From positions 496,001 through 560,000 of the forward strand of contig NZ_JHZZ01000001.1 of the NCBI RefSeq assembly GCF_000687935.1: 64,000 bases of DNA, given 5' to 3'. The position numbers and the translations under genes are program-made. The stretch is from Polaribacter sp. Hel_I_88 (lineage in GTDB: Bacteria > Bacteroidota > Bacteroidia > Flavobacteriales > Flavobacteriaceae). Below are positions 47,520-57,114 of this stretch, in pieces. How positions within the stretch are numbered: position 1 is the stretch's first letter; every line of letters starts with the position of its first letter. The notes under the pieces are model-generated. The model was not told the origin of the DNA. It made no database searches and saw nothing but the letters and a program-made list of their open reading frames with translations.

Positions 47520-49286
47520 ATGAAAAATCTGTTAGACAACATAGCAACTCCTGAAGATTTAAGAAAATTAAATCAAGAGCAATTACCACAGTTGGCAAAA
47601 GAGTTGCGCAATTTTATTATTGATATTGTATCAACGAAAGAAGGGCATTTAGGAGCAAGTTTAGGTGTTATAGAACTTACAATTGCACTCCATTATCTGT
47701 TTGATACACCCAATGATTTATTAGTTTGGGATGTTGGGCATCAAGCCTATGGACATAAAATTTTAACGGGTAGAAAAGCTGTTTTTCATACCAATAGGCA
47801 ATTTAAAGGTATTGCTGGTTTTCCTGCAAGAAAAGAGAGCGAATTTGATACTTTTGGAGTTGGGCATTCTTCCACTTCTATTTCTGCTGCTTTAGGAATG
47901 GCAATTGCATCTAATTTAAAAGGTGAAACAGAAAAACATCATATTGCTATTATTGGTGATGCCTCTATTGCAAGTGGAATGGCTTTTGAAGCCTTGAATC
48001 ATGCAGGAGTTTCTAAGGCTAATTTGTTAATTATTTTAAATGATAATGCTATTGGAATTGATCCATCAGTTGGTGCTTTAAAAGAGTATTTAACAAAGGT
48101 TAAAACTGATAAAAAATTAGCAGCTCAAAACAACATCATCAAAGCTTTAAATTTTGATTATTCTGGTCCTATTGATGGGCATAATTTAGACAAAGTTTTA
48201 TCTGAATTAAAAAGGCTAAAATCTGTAAAAGGTCCTAAATTTTTACACGTAATTACTACAAAGGGTAAAGGTTTACAAAAAGCAGAGGAAGATCAAGTAA
48301 CGTATCATGCTCCAGGAAAATTTGATAAAATTTCTGGAGTACGAATTAAATCATCTGAAAATAAATACACAAAATATCAAGACGTTTTTGGACAAACCAT
48401 TGTAGAACTAGCAAAACAAAACGATAAAATTGTGGCAATTACACCTGCAATGTTAACAGGTAGCTCTTTAAAATTGATGTTAAAGGAATATCCAAATAGA
48501 ACTTTTGATGTTGGAATTGCAGAACAACATGCAGTTACTTTAGCTGGTGGAATGGCTACTCAAGGTTTAATTCCTTATTGTAATATTTACTCTACGTTTT
48601 TGCAACGTGCTTATGATCAAGTAATTCATGATGTTGCTTTGCAAAATTTACCTGTAGTTTTTTGTTTGGATAGGGCTGGTTTAGTTGGCGAAGATGGAGC
48701 AACACATCATGGTGTTTTTGATCTTGCTTTTTTAAGATGCATTCCAAACCTGATTATTTTTGCGCCAAGAAACGAAACTGAATTACGCAACATTTTATAT
48801 ACTGCTCAATTAGGTTTACAAAATCCGATTGCAATTCGTTATCCAAGAGGATATGGAAAAACTATCGATTGGAAAAAACCTTTTCAAAAAATAGAAATTG
48901 GCAAAGGAGTTAGTTTAAAAGAAGGAAAAAGCATCGCTGTTTTATCTGTTGGAACCATTGCTGATAATGTTGAAGAAGCAATTCTTTTATCAGAAAACAA
49001 AAAAGAATTTGCACATTTTGACATGCGCTTTATAAAACCTTTGGATAAAGAATTACTAAAAGAAATTTTTAGAAAGTATAAAAACATCATAACAATTGAA
49101 GATGGAGTTAAACAAGGTGGTTTTGGAAGTAGTATTTTAGAATTTGCTGCTCAAAAACATTATAAAAACAAAATAAAAGTTTTAGGAATACCTGATACTT
49201 TTATAGAACATGGAAATGTTTTAGAACTCCAAAATCAAATTGGCTTAGATGTAAAAAGCTTATTAGATATATTTTCTAAAACATAA
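47520..49286 (+). CDS. dxs: 1-deoxy-D-xylulose-5-phosphate synthase
   Basis: A ~588-residue thiamine-diphosphate enzyme, first step of the MEP isoprenoid pathway, which feeds the carotenoid genes in this window. ThDP/Mg motif GDASIASGMAFEALNHAG (in part GDAS...LNDN), GHLGASLGVIELT at the N-terminus, glutamate in DVGIAEQHAVTLAGG, and HGVFDLAFLR. Start chosen at ATG 47520 (MKNLLDNIATPEDLRKL); the open frame from 47502 includes the promoter -7 box. Length is slightly short of the usual ~620 but in the Bacteroidota range. An insertion sequence begins 3 bp after the stop codon. Confidence 0.95.
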   Translation: MKNLLDNIATPEDLRKLNQEQLPQLAKELRNFIIDIVSTKEGHLGASLGVIELTIALHYLFDTPNDLLVWDVGHQAYGHKILTGRKAVFHTNRQFKGIAGFPARKESEFDTFGVGHSSTSISAALGMAIASNLKGETEKHHIAIIGDASIASGMAFEALNHAGVSKANLLIILNDNAIGIDPSVGALKEYLTKVKTDKKLAAQNNIIKALNFDYSGPIDGHNLDKVLSELKRLKSVKGPKFLHVITTKGKGLQKAEEDQVTYHAPGKFDKISGVRIKSSENKYTKYQDVFGQTIVELAKQNDKIVAITPAMLTGSSLKLMLKEYPNRTFDVGIAEQHAVTLAGGMATQGLIPYCNIYSTFLQRAYDQVIHDVALQNLPVVFCLDRAGLVGEDGATHHGVFDLAFLRCIPNLIIFAPRNETELRNILYTAQLGLQNPIAIRYPRGYGKTIDWKKPFQKIEIGKGVSLKEGKSIAVLSVGTIADNVEEAILLSENKKEFAHFDMRFIKPLDKELLKEIFRKYKNIITIEDGVKQGGFGSSILEFAAQKHYKNKIKVLGIPDTFIEHGNVLELQNQIGLDVKSLLDIFSKT

Positions 49287-49289
49287 AAA

Positions 49290-51002
49290 GAGGTCGTCTA
49301 AAAAGCATTTTTTAGGCGATTTTTTATTTTGTTAATTTTTTCTTGCGATTTTTTAAGAATGATTTAAAAAATACTCAGATTTAAAAAAAGTATAGTTTTT
49401 CTAAATAGTTAAACTGTACTTTTTTAAGTTATGTGCCATTGCAATTAGCCCTATTTCAACATTTACTTTACGTGTTCCTCTTAGCATAAATCGTTTAAAG
49501 TTCATGTTTTGTTTGATATTTCCAAAAACAGCTTCTACATCCCAACAGCGTTGTTTTCGCTTTGCAATGCCTTGTTCAGAGTTGAGTAATATTTTAGCTT
49601 TTGATTTTAATCGTATTAAATTATAATTCCTTTCTATAACTCGATTTGTTTTTGATTTATGACATAGTGTTCTTAAAGGGCAACCTTTACAGTTTTGTGC
49701 TTGGTATCTGTGTATTTCTTGGATAAATCCGTTCTTAGTATTTCTTTTATAAGTATCTATAAGTTTCATTTCTTGTCCTATAGGACAGTAATAAAGATCT
49801 TTCTCTCTATTATAATGTAATTCATTAGGATGGAAAGGATTTGTTTTTCCTCTTTTTTTATCTAATTGCTCTTTATGGAAGTAATTGTATTTTACAAAAG
49901 CGGTAATTTCTTTATCTTCTAAATCTGTATAATTTTCTTCACTTCCATAGCCTGCATCTGCTGTGAGCGTCTCTGGAGTTTGGTCATAATTTTCGATATG
50001 ATTGTTAAGGTGTTCTTTTAAAGTAGTGGTGTCTGCTGTGGTTTGTGCTAAAGTGTAATTGGTAAGGTATTGATTGTTGGTAGAGGCTTGTATATTATAG
50101 GCAGGTTTGAGTTGTCCATTTTGCATATGATCATCTTTCATTCGCATAAAAGTAGCGTCATTATCAGTTTTACTATAACTATTTCTACCCTGTAAAATAG
50201 CTTCTTGTTTTTCATATTTCGCTAAATTAGCTGGCCAGTTTTTCTTGGCATAATTCAGCTTCTGCTTTACTTTTTTATCAATTACTTTGCCTTGTAAAAC
50301 TTCATTTATTTTATCAATTGTAGCTTCAACTTGCTCCGCATTTATCTGCTCAAAATCTGGTGTATTGGGTATATGTTGTTCCTCTTTGTAAACCTTCTCT
50401 ACATAAGACCAAAGCTCTTTCAACTGTTTTTCAATGCGAGTTTTACTGGTTTTAATAGATTTACCCCAAACAAAAGTATAGCGATTTGCATTGGCTTCTA
50501 TTTTAGTACCATCTACAAAAATATCTTTTAAACTGATAACTCCTTGCTCAACAAGCAGTAAAACTACTTGATGGAATATGGGCTTGAAATGTTCTTGAAG
50601 TCTTTTACCTCTAAAATCATTAATTGTGTTATGATCAGGTTTGTTTTGTCCACTTAACCACATAAAATGGATGTTCTCTGATAAAGCTTGTTCTATTTTT
50701 CTTGAAGAATATAAATTACGTAAATAAGCATAAATTAATATTTTTAGCAACATTCTTGGGTGATAGCTTGAGGTGCCTCCACCTTTATAACTCTCTTCTA
50801 ATTTACTAATATCTACATGGTCTATAATCGTATTAACAATACGAACTGGATGATTCTTTGGAACTAAATCATCATAACTGGGAGGTAAAAGACTCAACTG
50901 ATCTTGAGTGTAAGTCTTAAAAACAACTTTTCTGCTCATTCTTAAAAATACGAAATTCTTTAAAAATTTGCAAAAAAAAAGACTGCCTTTTCAGACAGCC
51001 TC
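49290..51002 (-). mobile_element. IS1182-type insertion sequence, copy 2 (1713 bp)
   Basis: Same ends, length and content as 17504-19216, in the same orientation 31.8 kb away. Left end is 3 bp after the dxs stop codon. Outside the element, the flanks AACATAAAAA (left) and TTTTTTATGTT (right) are inverted copies of each other, suggesting that it inserted into an AT-rich palindrome such as a terminator behind dxs. No clear direct target duplication can be told from the A/T runs. Confidence 0.93.
49401..50939 (-). CDS. IS1182-family transposase, copy 2
   Basis: 512 residues, identical to the transposase at 17615-19153, with the same DDE residues (Asp143, Asp328, Glu469) and cysteine cluster. 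Identity at both protein and apparent nucleotide level, including the non-coding ends, indicates very recent transposition or gene conversion. The frame is intact. Confidence 0.95.
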   Translation of the reverse strand: MSRKVVFKTYTQDQLSLLPPSYDDLVPKNHPVRIVNTIIDHVDISKLEESYKGGGTSSYHPRMLLKILIYAYLRNLYSSRKIEQALSENIHFMWLSGQNKPDHNTINDFRGKRLQEHFKPIFHQVVLLLVEQGVISLKDIFVDGTKIEANANRYTFVWGKSIKTSKTRIEKQLKELWSYVEKVYKEEQHIPNTPDFEQINAEQVEATIDKINEVLQGKVIDKKVKQKLNYAKKNWPANLAKYEKQEAILQGRNSYSKTDNDATFMRMKDDHMQNGQLKPAYNIQASTNNQYLTNYTLAQTTADTTTLKEHLNNHIENYDQTPETLTADAGYGSEENYTDLEDKEITAFVKYNYFHKEQLDKKRGKTNPFHPNELHYNREKDLYYCPIGQEMKLIDTYKRNTKNGFIQEIHRYQAQNCKGCPLRTLCHKSKTNRVIERNYNLIRLKSKAKILLNSEQGIAKRKQRCWDVEAVFGNIKQNMNFKRFMLRGTRKVNVEIGLIAMAHNLKKYSLTI

Positions 51003-51038
51003 TTTTTTATGTTGATTATATCAAAAAATTAATATATC

Positions 51039-51473
51039 CTAATAATTAGATTTAGACATTGGTACATTATCTAAACTTACTTCTCTCTCTACTTTGTATT
51101 TCGCATACTTAACTTTATTCTCTTTTTTATAAGACAAAACAACTTCAAAAGGTTCTAATTCAAAGGGAAAATCCTCATCGATTTCTGAATTATTTTCTAA
51201 TACAATCGCCTCAATTCCATATGGATTAGCAACTTCTTTCATAGGTATAAAGCTACCTCTAAAGTATAAACCTATTAATTCTGTTGTTGTTTTATCGAAC
51301 TCTTTAAAATTTAAAGTAACTTTTACAGAGGATGTACCTTCTGCAATTGCAGGTGGTATTTCCTTATAAAAACCCTCTTCAAGCTTTATATCATTTGTTT
51401 TCTCTAATGTAAACTCTTGAGATTTACAGCTCCATAAAAACACTAAAGAAAACAATAAAATTGAATATTTCAT
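51039..51473 (-). CDS. Lipoprotein of unknown function
   Basis: A 144-residue protein with a lipoprotein signal: hydrophobic stretch and lipobox LWSC (Cys16) followed by KSQE. The mature part is acidic and beta-rich (SVKVTLNFKEFDKTTTELIGLYFRG). No family recognised. The start lies 3 bp from the stop codon of the large T9SS-sorted protein gene upstream, so the two are co-transcribed and may work together at the outer membrane. Confidence 0.75.
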   Translation of the reverse strand: MKYSILLFSLVFLWSCKSQEFTLEKTNDIKLEEGFYKEIPPAIAEGTSSVKVTLNFKEFDKTTTELIGLYFRGSFIPMKEVANPYGIEAIVLENNSEIDEDFPFELEPFEVVLSYKKENKVKYAKYKVEREVSLDNVPMSKSNY

Positions 51474-51476
51474 AAT

Positions 51477-54200
51477 CTAGTTTTTAACGAATTTTCTAGA
51501 AGTAGAAATGTTATTATGCTTCAAGTTTACAATATAAATTCCTTTATTTAAAGTAGAAACATCAATTGATTTATTATTCAAATTACCTTTTTTAACTTGC
51601 TTTCCGTTAATATCATAAATCAAAAACTTGGTGGTATTATCAATTTGAAAATCATCCGTTTCAAAACGAAGTTCAAATTGAGCAGGATTTGGATACATTG
51701 CCATTTTTACACCATCTAATGTATTACTTTGAACAGATAAAGAGGTACTTAAATTAGTTTCAAACATTCCATTACCATGAGTACCTACTAAAAGAACATT
51801 GTCAGAAGGTCTGTAAACCAAACCACTTACTAAAGATAAGCCTATTGTTTCTAAACCTTCAATCTCCCAATCATCATTTAAAGGATCTTCTGAGCTGTAT
51901 AGTCCTCTTGCAGTTCCAACAAAATAAATAGTTTTGCCATTAACCTCTGCTATTGCTGCAGACCTAATTGAATGTGAACTTAAATTTCTCTCAACAACAG
52001 TCCAAGTAGGTCTAAATGATTTTGCATTTTTTGTTAAAAAAATATTTACAATACCATAATTAGAGTATGTAGCTAAAACAATATCAGGATTTGTTGGATG
52101 AATTGCCAAACCACTAACTATTGTTCCACTAGTTTTTGAAGCGGTAGGTGGTGTAATATCATCTGAAATTCTCAAAGTAGGTATGTTATGAGGATCTGTT
52201 AATTTAAATATATTACCAGCAGAACCTCCCATTAACAAATAACTTGAATTTGAATTGTAAACTCCTCTTGTAGCTGACAATGTTCTAATATTTTGAGGAG
52301 TAGGAAATGCTCCTAATTCATCCCAAGTAGAAGATGTTACATTTTCAGCATCATCTGTTCTATACAAATTATTTAAACCAGCATAATATAATACATTTGT
52401 ATTATCTTGATCTAAATAGAAGTACGTTACAAATTGACTATCTGATCCATCAGGAGTAATTTCTCTAAAACTATTGGTTATACTTCTTGTGTAAATTGCG
52501 CCATTTTGAGTACCAAAAAAAGTTTGCAGTTGATTATTATTTGAAGTAAATCTTCTCAGTGCAACTGCAACACCATCTCCACCAGCTACAGAGCTCATTA
52601 ATGTTTTATTTGACTGACCTACACTTAATCCGCCAATAGTAGTTCCATTATCTTGAGCACCTCCAATAACAGCATCTCCTCCTTCTACAGGATCTAATGC
52701 TACATGATAATACTGATATGTTTGATAATTATTATTTAGATTTTCCCACTCAATAGTTATTTCACTGATATCTGGTGCTTTATGAACACCTCCATCAGTT
52801 CCTGAGTATAATATGTTTGTATTTGTTTTATCAAACTCTAACGCATGAATATCTGGGTGATGATTTACACCACCAGCATTGTAAAGGCCATATCCTTGGT
52901 TATTTCTATATCCTCCAATTCTAGTAAAAGTTGATGATGTTAAAATATTTATTATCCTGTAAGCATTTGTACCACCTATTACAACAAAATTTTCATCATC
53001 TGGTTTTACATTAACCACTAAATCATATCCTCCTTGTATAGCAAAAGGATCGTTTCCTGATGAATCACCTCCAGCTTCGTCTGGCATTTTACTAGAAAAA
53101 TCTGTCCAGTTTCCTGTAGCGTTATCATATCTCCATAAATCTGCTTCAATTGTACCACCACCAGATTGTGCTTCACCATTATCAAATAAGGCATACAAAA
53201 TATTATCATTAGAATCTGAAGTTGCAAGAACTATTCTACCACTAGAAGACCAATCAAATGGATCAGAGTTTCTCGCTATTCTAGTAAAAGCTTCTACACC
53301 ATCTGAAGATGTCCAAACGCCATTTTCATTAGTACTACTTCCATCTATACCAATATATACTCTACCTGAATTGGCAATTACAACATCTGTCCAATCATTA
53401 CCAGAAGAAGTATCTTCTAATACTACACTTAAAGAATTACCTGATAACTTATAAACCGTATTTACAGTTGCAATAAATAAATCTCCAGTTATGGGATGTA
53501 CATCAATCTTATTAATTAAATCAAAAGAACTATCATATATCGTAAAATCTGAGTCTGTTATTGAAATTTGATTCCAAGTTATACCATTATCTACAGATTT
53601 CCAAATACCATTTCCAAAATAGAAAGCTCCTAAAGAAGCACTATTTCCTCTAAATTCTCCAGTACTATAATACCATATGTTTTCAAAGCCTGCTCTTGTA
53701 TCTTGTGCAATTGATGTAACATTGTGAATTTCGGTATTTGCAGAAACTTTCGTCCAATTTTGTCCACCATTAGTGGTTCTAAAAACACCACTACTTACAC
53801 CTCCTGCAATAATAGTATTACCAGATGCATCAGCAACATCAATAGCAAGAGATCTTGTTCTTCCTCCTAAATTTGATGGCCCTCTAGACTCATAAATACC
53901 CACTGATTTAAGCTCATTTTGTTTTTGACTTTTTTTCCTAGCCAAAGAAACTTCCAGCTCTTCCTTTTTTTCATCTAAAGGAATCTCTCCTGTAACAGGA
54001 TTCTTCTGCATATTCATCTCAAACATATCTCTTTCAATACTATAAAGTTGTCTTGAGTTTTCTGGCTTATTCTTCGGTTTTAAAACCCCTTCTGTTGTAA
54101 CTTTAAAAGACACCTCTTCAGTATTACTTTTAATAGTTAAAATTAAGCTTACAAGTACTATTGATAATACTGATAGAAAAATTGTTGTGTTTTTTTTCAT
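51477..54200 (-). CDS. Secreted propeller protein with T9SS type A sorting domain
   Basis: A 907-residue exported protein. Signal/anchor segment at residues 7-24; body of repeated beta-propeller blades of the sortilin/BNR type (for example GVFRTTNGGQNWTKVS, GIWKSVDNGITWNQIS, GVWTSSDGVEAFTRIA); C-terminal ~80 residues form the type IX secretion sorting domain (MYPNPAQFELRFETDD, IYDINGKQVKKGNL, LNKGIYIVNLKHNN, SRKFVKN). T9SS substrates are moved across the outer membrane and anchored at or released from the surface. Ligand unknown. The downstream lipoprotein gene is 3 bp away. Confidence 0.92.
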   Translation of the reverse strand: MKKNTTIFLSVLSIVLVSLILTIKSNTEEVSFKVTTEGVLKPKNKPENSRQLYSIERDMFEMNMQKNPVTGEIPLDEKKEELEVSLARKKSQKQNELKSVGIYESRGPSNLGGRTRSLAIDVADASGNTIIAGGVSSGVFRTTNGGQNWTKVSANTEIHNVTSIAQDTRAGFENIWYYSTGEFRGNSASLGAFYFGNGIWKSVDNGITWNQISITDSDFTIYDSSFDLINKIDVHPITGDLFIATVNTVYKLSGNSLSVVLEDTSSGNDWTDVVIANSGRVYIGIDGSSTNENGVWTSSDGVEAFTRIARNSDPFDWSSSGRIVLATSDSNDNILYALFDNGEAQSGGGTIEADLWRYDNATGNWTDFSSKMPDEAGGDSSGNDPFAIQGGYDLVVNVKPDDENFVVIGGTNAYRIINILTSSTFTRIGGYRNNQGYGLYNAGGVNHHPDIHALEFDKTNTNILYSGTDGGVHKAPDISEITIEWENLNNNYQTYQYYHVALDPVEGGDAVIGGAQDNGTTIGGLSVGQSNKTLMSSVAGGDGVAVALRRFTSNNNQLQTFFGTQNGAIYTRSITNSFREITPDGSDSQFVTYFYLDQDNTNVLYYAGLNNLYRTDDAENVTSSTWDELGAFPTPQNIRTLSATRGVYNSNSSYLLMGGSAGNIFKLTDPHNIPTLRISDDITPPTASKTSGTIVSGLAIHPTNPDIVLATYSNYGIVNIFLTKNAKSFRPTWTVVERNLSSHSIRSAAIAEVNGKTIYFVGTARGLYSSEDPLNDDWEIEGLETIGLSLVSGLVYRPSDNVLLVGTHGNGMFETNLSTSLSVQSNTLDGVKMAMYPNPAQFELRFETDDFQIDNTTKFLIYDINGKQVKKGNLNNKSIDVSTLNKGIYIVNLKHNNISTSRKFVKN

Positions 54201-54250
54201 ATTGATATTTGATAAATTTATAGTCTCAAAAATAGTGACTATTTTTATTG

Positions 54251-55585
54251 TTAAATAATATTTCCTGTTAATTTTTTATGTAGCCTTATTGCGTAACTGT
54301 CTGACATTCTTGAAACGTAACTACAAATTTGCATAATTCTATAAAAAACATCGTCAGTTTCTACTTGATATTCACTTGGTAATAAATTTAAAACTAAGTT
54401 ATCGAAGTTAGATTCTTGTTCATTAAATTTATGATTGATAGCCGTTGTAAATACCTCTAATAAATCGGCTATAACTCTATAACCAGCTACTTCTTTTTCA
54501 ATAACCTCTTTACTTTTATAGATTTTTTCGATGCTTATTTTTATTATGTCGTTAATCTGTGCCTCATACTTACATTTTTCTAGTAAAGATTTACTAAAAC
54601 TTCCATTCAAAATAGCTTCTTCGTTTGCAAGAAAAATAGTTACTGCTTCATCAATTAAAGAATTAATAGCAATTGCTCTTAAATAGGCTGTTCTATCTTT
54701 GGTGTGTTTTAGTGCATAATATTTATCTCTGTTGATGCCATGAATTAATTTTGATAAATATTCCAAAGCATATTCTTCCTCAATTAAACCTAAGTTGATA
54801 CCATCTTCAAAATCGATAATTGTATAACAAATATCATCTGCTGCCTCTACTAAATATGCTAATGGATGTCTATAATAGGAAATATCTGTTTCTGATTTCT
54901 TTTGCATACCCAATTCTTGAACAACATCTAAAAACTCTGTAGTTTCCGATTGAAAAAAACCATATTTTTTATCTGCAATATGATTTGTTGGCTTTTTGGG
55001 CAAACTTTCTTTCGGGTATTTTAAAAACGCTCCTAAAGTTGCATAACTTAATCGTAAACCTCCAAAAATTCCTTCTCTAGATTCTGTCAGAATCTTAAAT
55101 CCGTTTGCATTCCCTTCAAAATCTATTAAATCTTGGTATTCTTTTGCTGATAATTGGTCTTTGTATTTTGCGCCTTTTCCAGATTTAAAATACTCTCCAA
55201 TGGCTTTTTCTCCTGAATGTCCAAAAGGTGGATTCCCAATATCGTGTGTTACTGAAGCTGCTGCTACAATAGCTCCAAAATCGTTAAAGGTATAACCAAG
55301 TTTCACTAAATTTGGATGACGTTCTAACAACACTTTCCCAACTCTTCTTCCTAAAGTTCTACCCACCACAGAGACCTCTAAACTATGGGTTAAACGTGTA
55401 TGTACAAAATCGGTTTGAGATAATGGAATTACCTGTGTTTTGTCTTGTAAACTTCTAAATGCTGATGAAAATATAATTCTATCAAAATCTACTTCGAAAC
55501 CTAAACGTGTTTCATCTTGTGCTATTCTTGGTCGTTTTTCTGTATCGCCAAAACGTTTTAAAGAAAGTAGTTGTTCCCAGTTCAT
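54251..55585 (-). CDS. dgt: Deoxyguanosinetriphosphate triphosphohydrolase (dGTPase)
   Basis: A 444-residue HD-domain phosphohydrolase. Metal-binding HD residues in HTRLTHSLEVS and VTHDIGNPPFGHSGE; FRSLQDKTQVIPL and AYLVEAADDICYTIIDFEDG are dGTPase-family blocks. It hydrolyses dGTP (or other dNTPs) to the nucleoside and triphosphate. Its ATG begins 2 bases after the stop of the AlbA_2/Schlafen regulator gene, so the pair is translated together; nrdA and nrdB lie 1.6 kb further upstream. Some dGTPases act in phage defence by depleting dNTPs, but this length and type are also common as housekeeping dgt. Confidence 0.93.
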   Translation of the reverse strand: MNWEQLLSLKRFGDTEKRPRIAQDETRLGFEVDFDRIIFSSAFRSLQDKTQVIPLSQTDFVHTRLTHSLEVSVVGRTLGRRVGKVLLERHPNLVKLGYTFNDFGAIVAAASVTHDIGNPPFGHSGEKAIGEYFKSGKGAKYKDQLSAKEYQDLIDFEGNANGFKILTESREGIFGGLRLSYATLGAFLKYPKESLPKKPTNHIADKKYGFFQSETTEFLDVVQELGMQKKSETDISYYRHPLAYLVEAADDICYTIIDFEDGINLGLIEEEYALEYLSKLIHGINRDKYYALKHTKDRTAYLRAIAINSLIDEAVTIFLANEEAILNGSFSKSLLEKCKYEAQINDIIKISIEKIYKSKEVIEKEVAGYRVIADLLEVFTTAINHKFNEQESNFDNLVLNLLPSEYQVETDDVFYRIMQICSYVSRMSDSYAIRLHKKLTGNII

Positions 55586-55586
55586 A

Positions 55587-56927
55587 TTATTCTTTTAAAT
55601 TTATTTTCCAATATCCTCTACTACCATCAATTCTTTTTAAATATCCTTTTTCTTTTAAGTAATTTAAGTGTTTTTGAATGGCAGATTCGTTAATGTTTAA
55701 CTTTTTGGATATTTTTAATCTACTTATTTTATGATTATTATTTATAAGTTGTAAAACCTCTTTTTGTCTTTCTGATAAGTTTTTTAATTCTTTTATTTGA
55801 TTAGCTATCTGACCACCTATCTGACCACCTATCTGACCACCTATCTGACCACCTGAAATTTTATCAAATGGAAAAGTCATTCTAAGAAAGTTATCAGAAA
55901 ATTTAAAACATTTTTTAGTGTAAAAAGACAATATTCTAGGAATTCCAGAACCTAACTGCTCAACTAATTTTAAGTCTTTATAGATTCTGATTAATTGTTT
56001 ATTTCTTGGAACAGAAAAACCTTCAAAAAATTCTTTTTCATTTAATCCTTCAGGCAAACCTCCTGCAGAAGTAATTTCTAATCTATCTGAAAATAGTTCA
56101 AATTTTGGCGATACTTCTCTGCTGTAATCATTATGAACAAAAGCATTAATTACTGCTTCTCTAATTGCTATTGAATTCCAAAGTTGATGTTGCTCTCTTT
56201 CTTTTGATGTGATTTTAATAAAAGTGGAATTTTCTATCGCTAATTTATCTAAAACTTGCTTTGTTGCTTTTACAATTGAATTGTAACCATATTCGTTATT
56301 TTCTATTAAATTAGTTCTATCTTTTGTAGCATATTTAGCTAATTTAATAGAAATATTATTAGTGTCTGACATTAAATATGCAACATAATTATACCTTTTA
56401 TCCTCTGTTAAAAGTTCTAAATTCTGTGCAAATTGTTTTGGAAGTTTTATACCTGTTTCCTCGTAATAAATTTTTAACTGACTAAAAGATAACTCTTGAA
56501 TGCTAGATTTTATTTTGCTAATCGAATTTCTGGTTCGTTTGGAAAATAAAGTATCAATATTTAGTTGTGATAATTGTTCTGCAGCTGTTCCTATTCTAAT
56601 GAAACTTCCTTTTGGCGTCATTCCAAGTTTTGTGAAGTAATATGGTTTTTCTGTGCCACTTGCTACAATAATTTTTATAATTGGCTTGTTGTCTTTTTCT
56701 TCAACAACAATATCAAACAGTCCCATTGCAGAAGGGCTAATATTATTCTTTATTTTATCTTTTAAAACGAGTGCACTTTTATCTGCATTTTCTAGACCAA
56801 CTGTATTCCCCTCATCATCAATACCAAAATAAATAATACCACCTTCTTTATAGTTTAAAAAAGCAATTATTTCTCTTTCTATAAACTTAGTAATTTCTTT
56901 TTTGTATTCTATTCTGTTGGTTTCCAT
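55587..56927 (-). CDS. AlbA_2/Schlafen-type regulator with GGQI tandem repeats
   Basis: A 446-residue protein. N-terminal AlbA_2 (Schlafen) nucleic-acid-binding domain (IEYKKEITKFIEREIIAFLNY, then GGIIYFGIDDEGNTVGLE); a middle GHKL-like ATPase-type region (REAVINAFVHNDYS, LEITSAGGLPEGL, GSGIPRIL; residues ~250-340); a GGQI tetrapeptide tandem run (about 359-374) encoded by a perfect 12-bp repeat; and a winged helix (about 385-446, LSERQKEVLQLINNN). Such proteins are annotated as transcriptional regulators or RecG-like helicase fragments. It is coupled to dgt and follows nrdA in the same direction. Confidence 0.88.
   Translation of the reverse strand: METNRIEYKKEITKFIEREIIAFLNYKEGGIIYFGIDDEGNTVGLENADKSALVLKDKIKNNISPSAMGLFDIVVEEKDNKPIIKIIVASGTEKPYYFTKLGMTPKGSFIRIGTAAEQLSQLNIDTLFSKRTRNSISKIKSSIQELSFSQLKIYYEETGIKLPKQFAQNLELLTEDKRYNYVAYLMSDTNNISIKLAKYATKDRTNLIENNEYGYNSIVKATKQVLDKLAIENSTFIKITSKEREQHQLWNSIAIREAVINAFVHNDYSREVSPKFELFSDRLEITSAGGLPEGLNEKEFFEGFSVPRNKQLIRIYKDLKLVEQLGSGIPRILSFYTKKCFKFSDNFLRMTFPFDKISGGQIGGQIGGQIGGQIANQIKELKNLSERQKEVLQLINNNHKISRLKISKKLNINESAIQKHLNYLKEKGYLKRIDGSRGYWKINLKE
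55805..55852. repeat. Perfect 12-bp tandem repeat, four copies, inside the AlbA_2 gene
   Basis: Unit CTATCTGACCAC x4; on the coding strand each unit encodes GGQI. Copy number changes keep the frame, so this is a candidate variable-number repeat that alters the linker between the ATPase-like region and the winged helix. Confidence 0.9.
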
Positions 56928-57017
56928 TAGGGCTCGAAAATACGAAAAAGAATCTTTAATTTTGTTTTTTTAAAACTCACTTAATTCAAAAATTAAGCAA
57001 AAAGCATTTAAAGAATT

Positions 57018-57114
57018 TTAGCCCAGATTGAAACGACATCCTTTTTGCTTTTTCAGCAAAAAGATATAGCCTTTCGACTTCGCTCAAGATAAATTCCAAG
57101 CTGGAAATAGCTTC
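57018..57114 (-). repeat. Structured flavobacterial repeat downstream of nrdA, interrupted by a TTCGAC repeat
   Basis: On the minus strand: GAAGCTATTTCCAGCTTGGA, then the TTCGAC repeat (57071-57098), then GGCTATATCTTTTTGCTG, hairpin partner CAGCAAAAAG, and GGATGTCGTTTCAATCTGGG. It is a diverged relative of the element at 36165-36308 (same order of hairpin and TTCAATC end). The TTCGAC copy appears to have been inserted into or recombined with it. Confidence 0.7.

Noticed and set aside
17504..51002. Composite transposon bounded by the two IS copies
   Set aside because: The 30-kb interior is mostly core or lineage-typical genes (bioB, dxs, bioA) with the same base composition as outside; nothing shows that it moved as a unit.
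55805..55852. CRISPR-like array
   Set aside because: The 12-bp units are contiguous with no spacers and are in frame within a protein gene; it is a coding tandem repeat.
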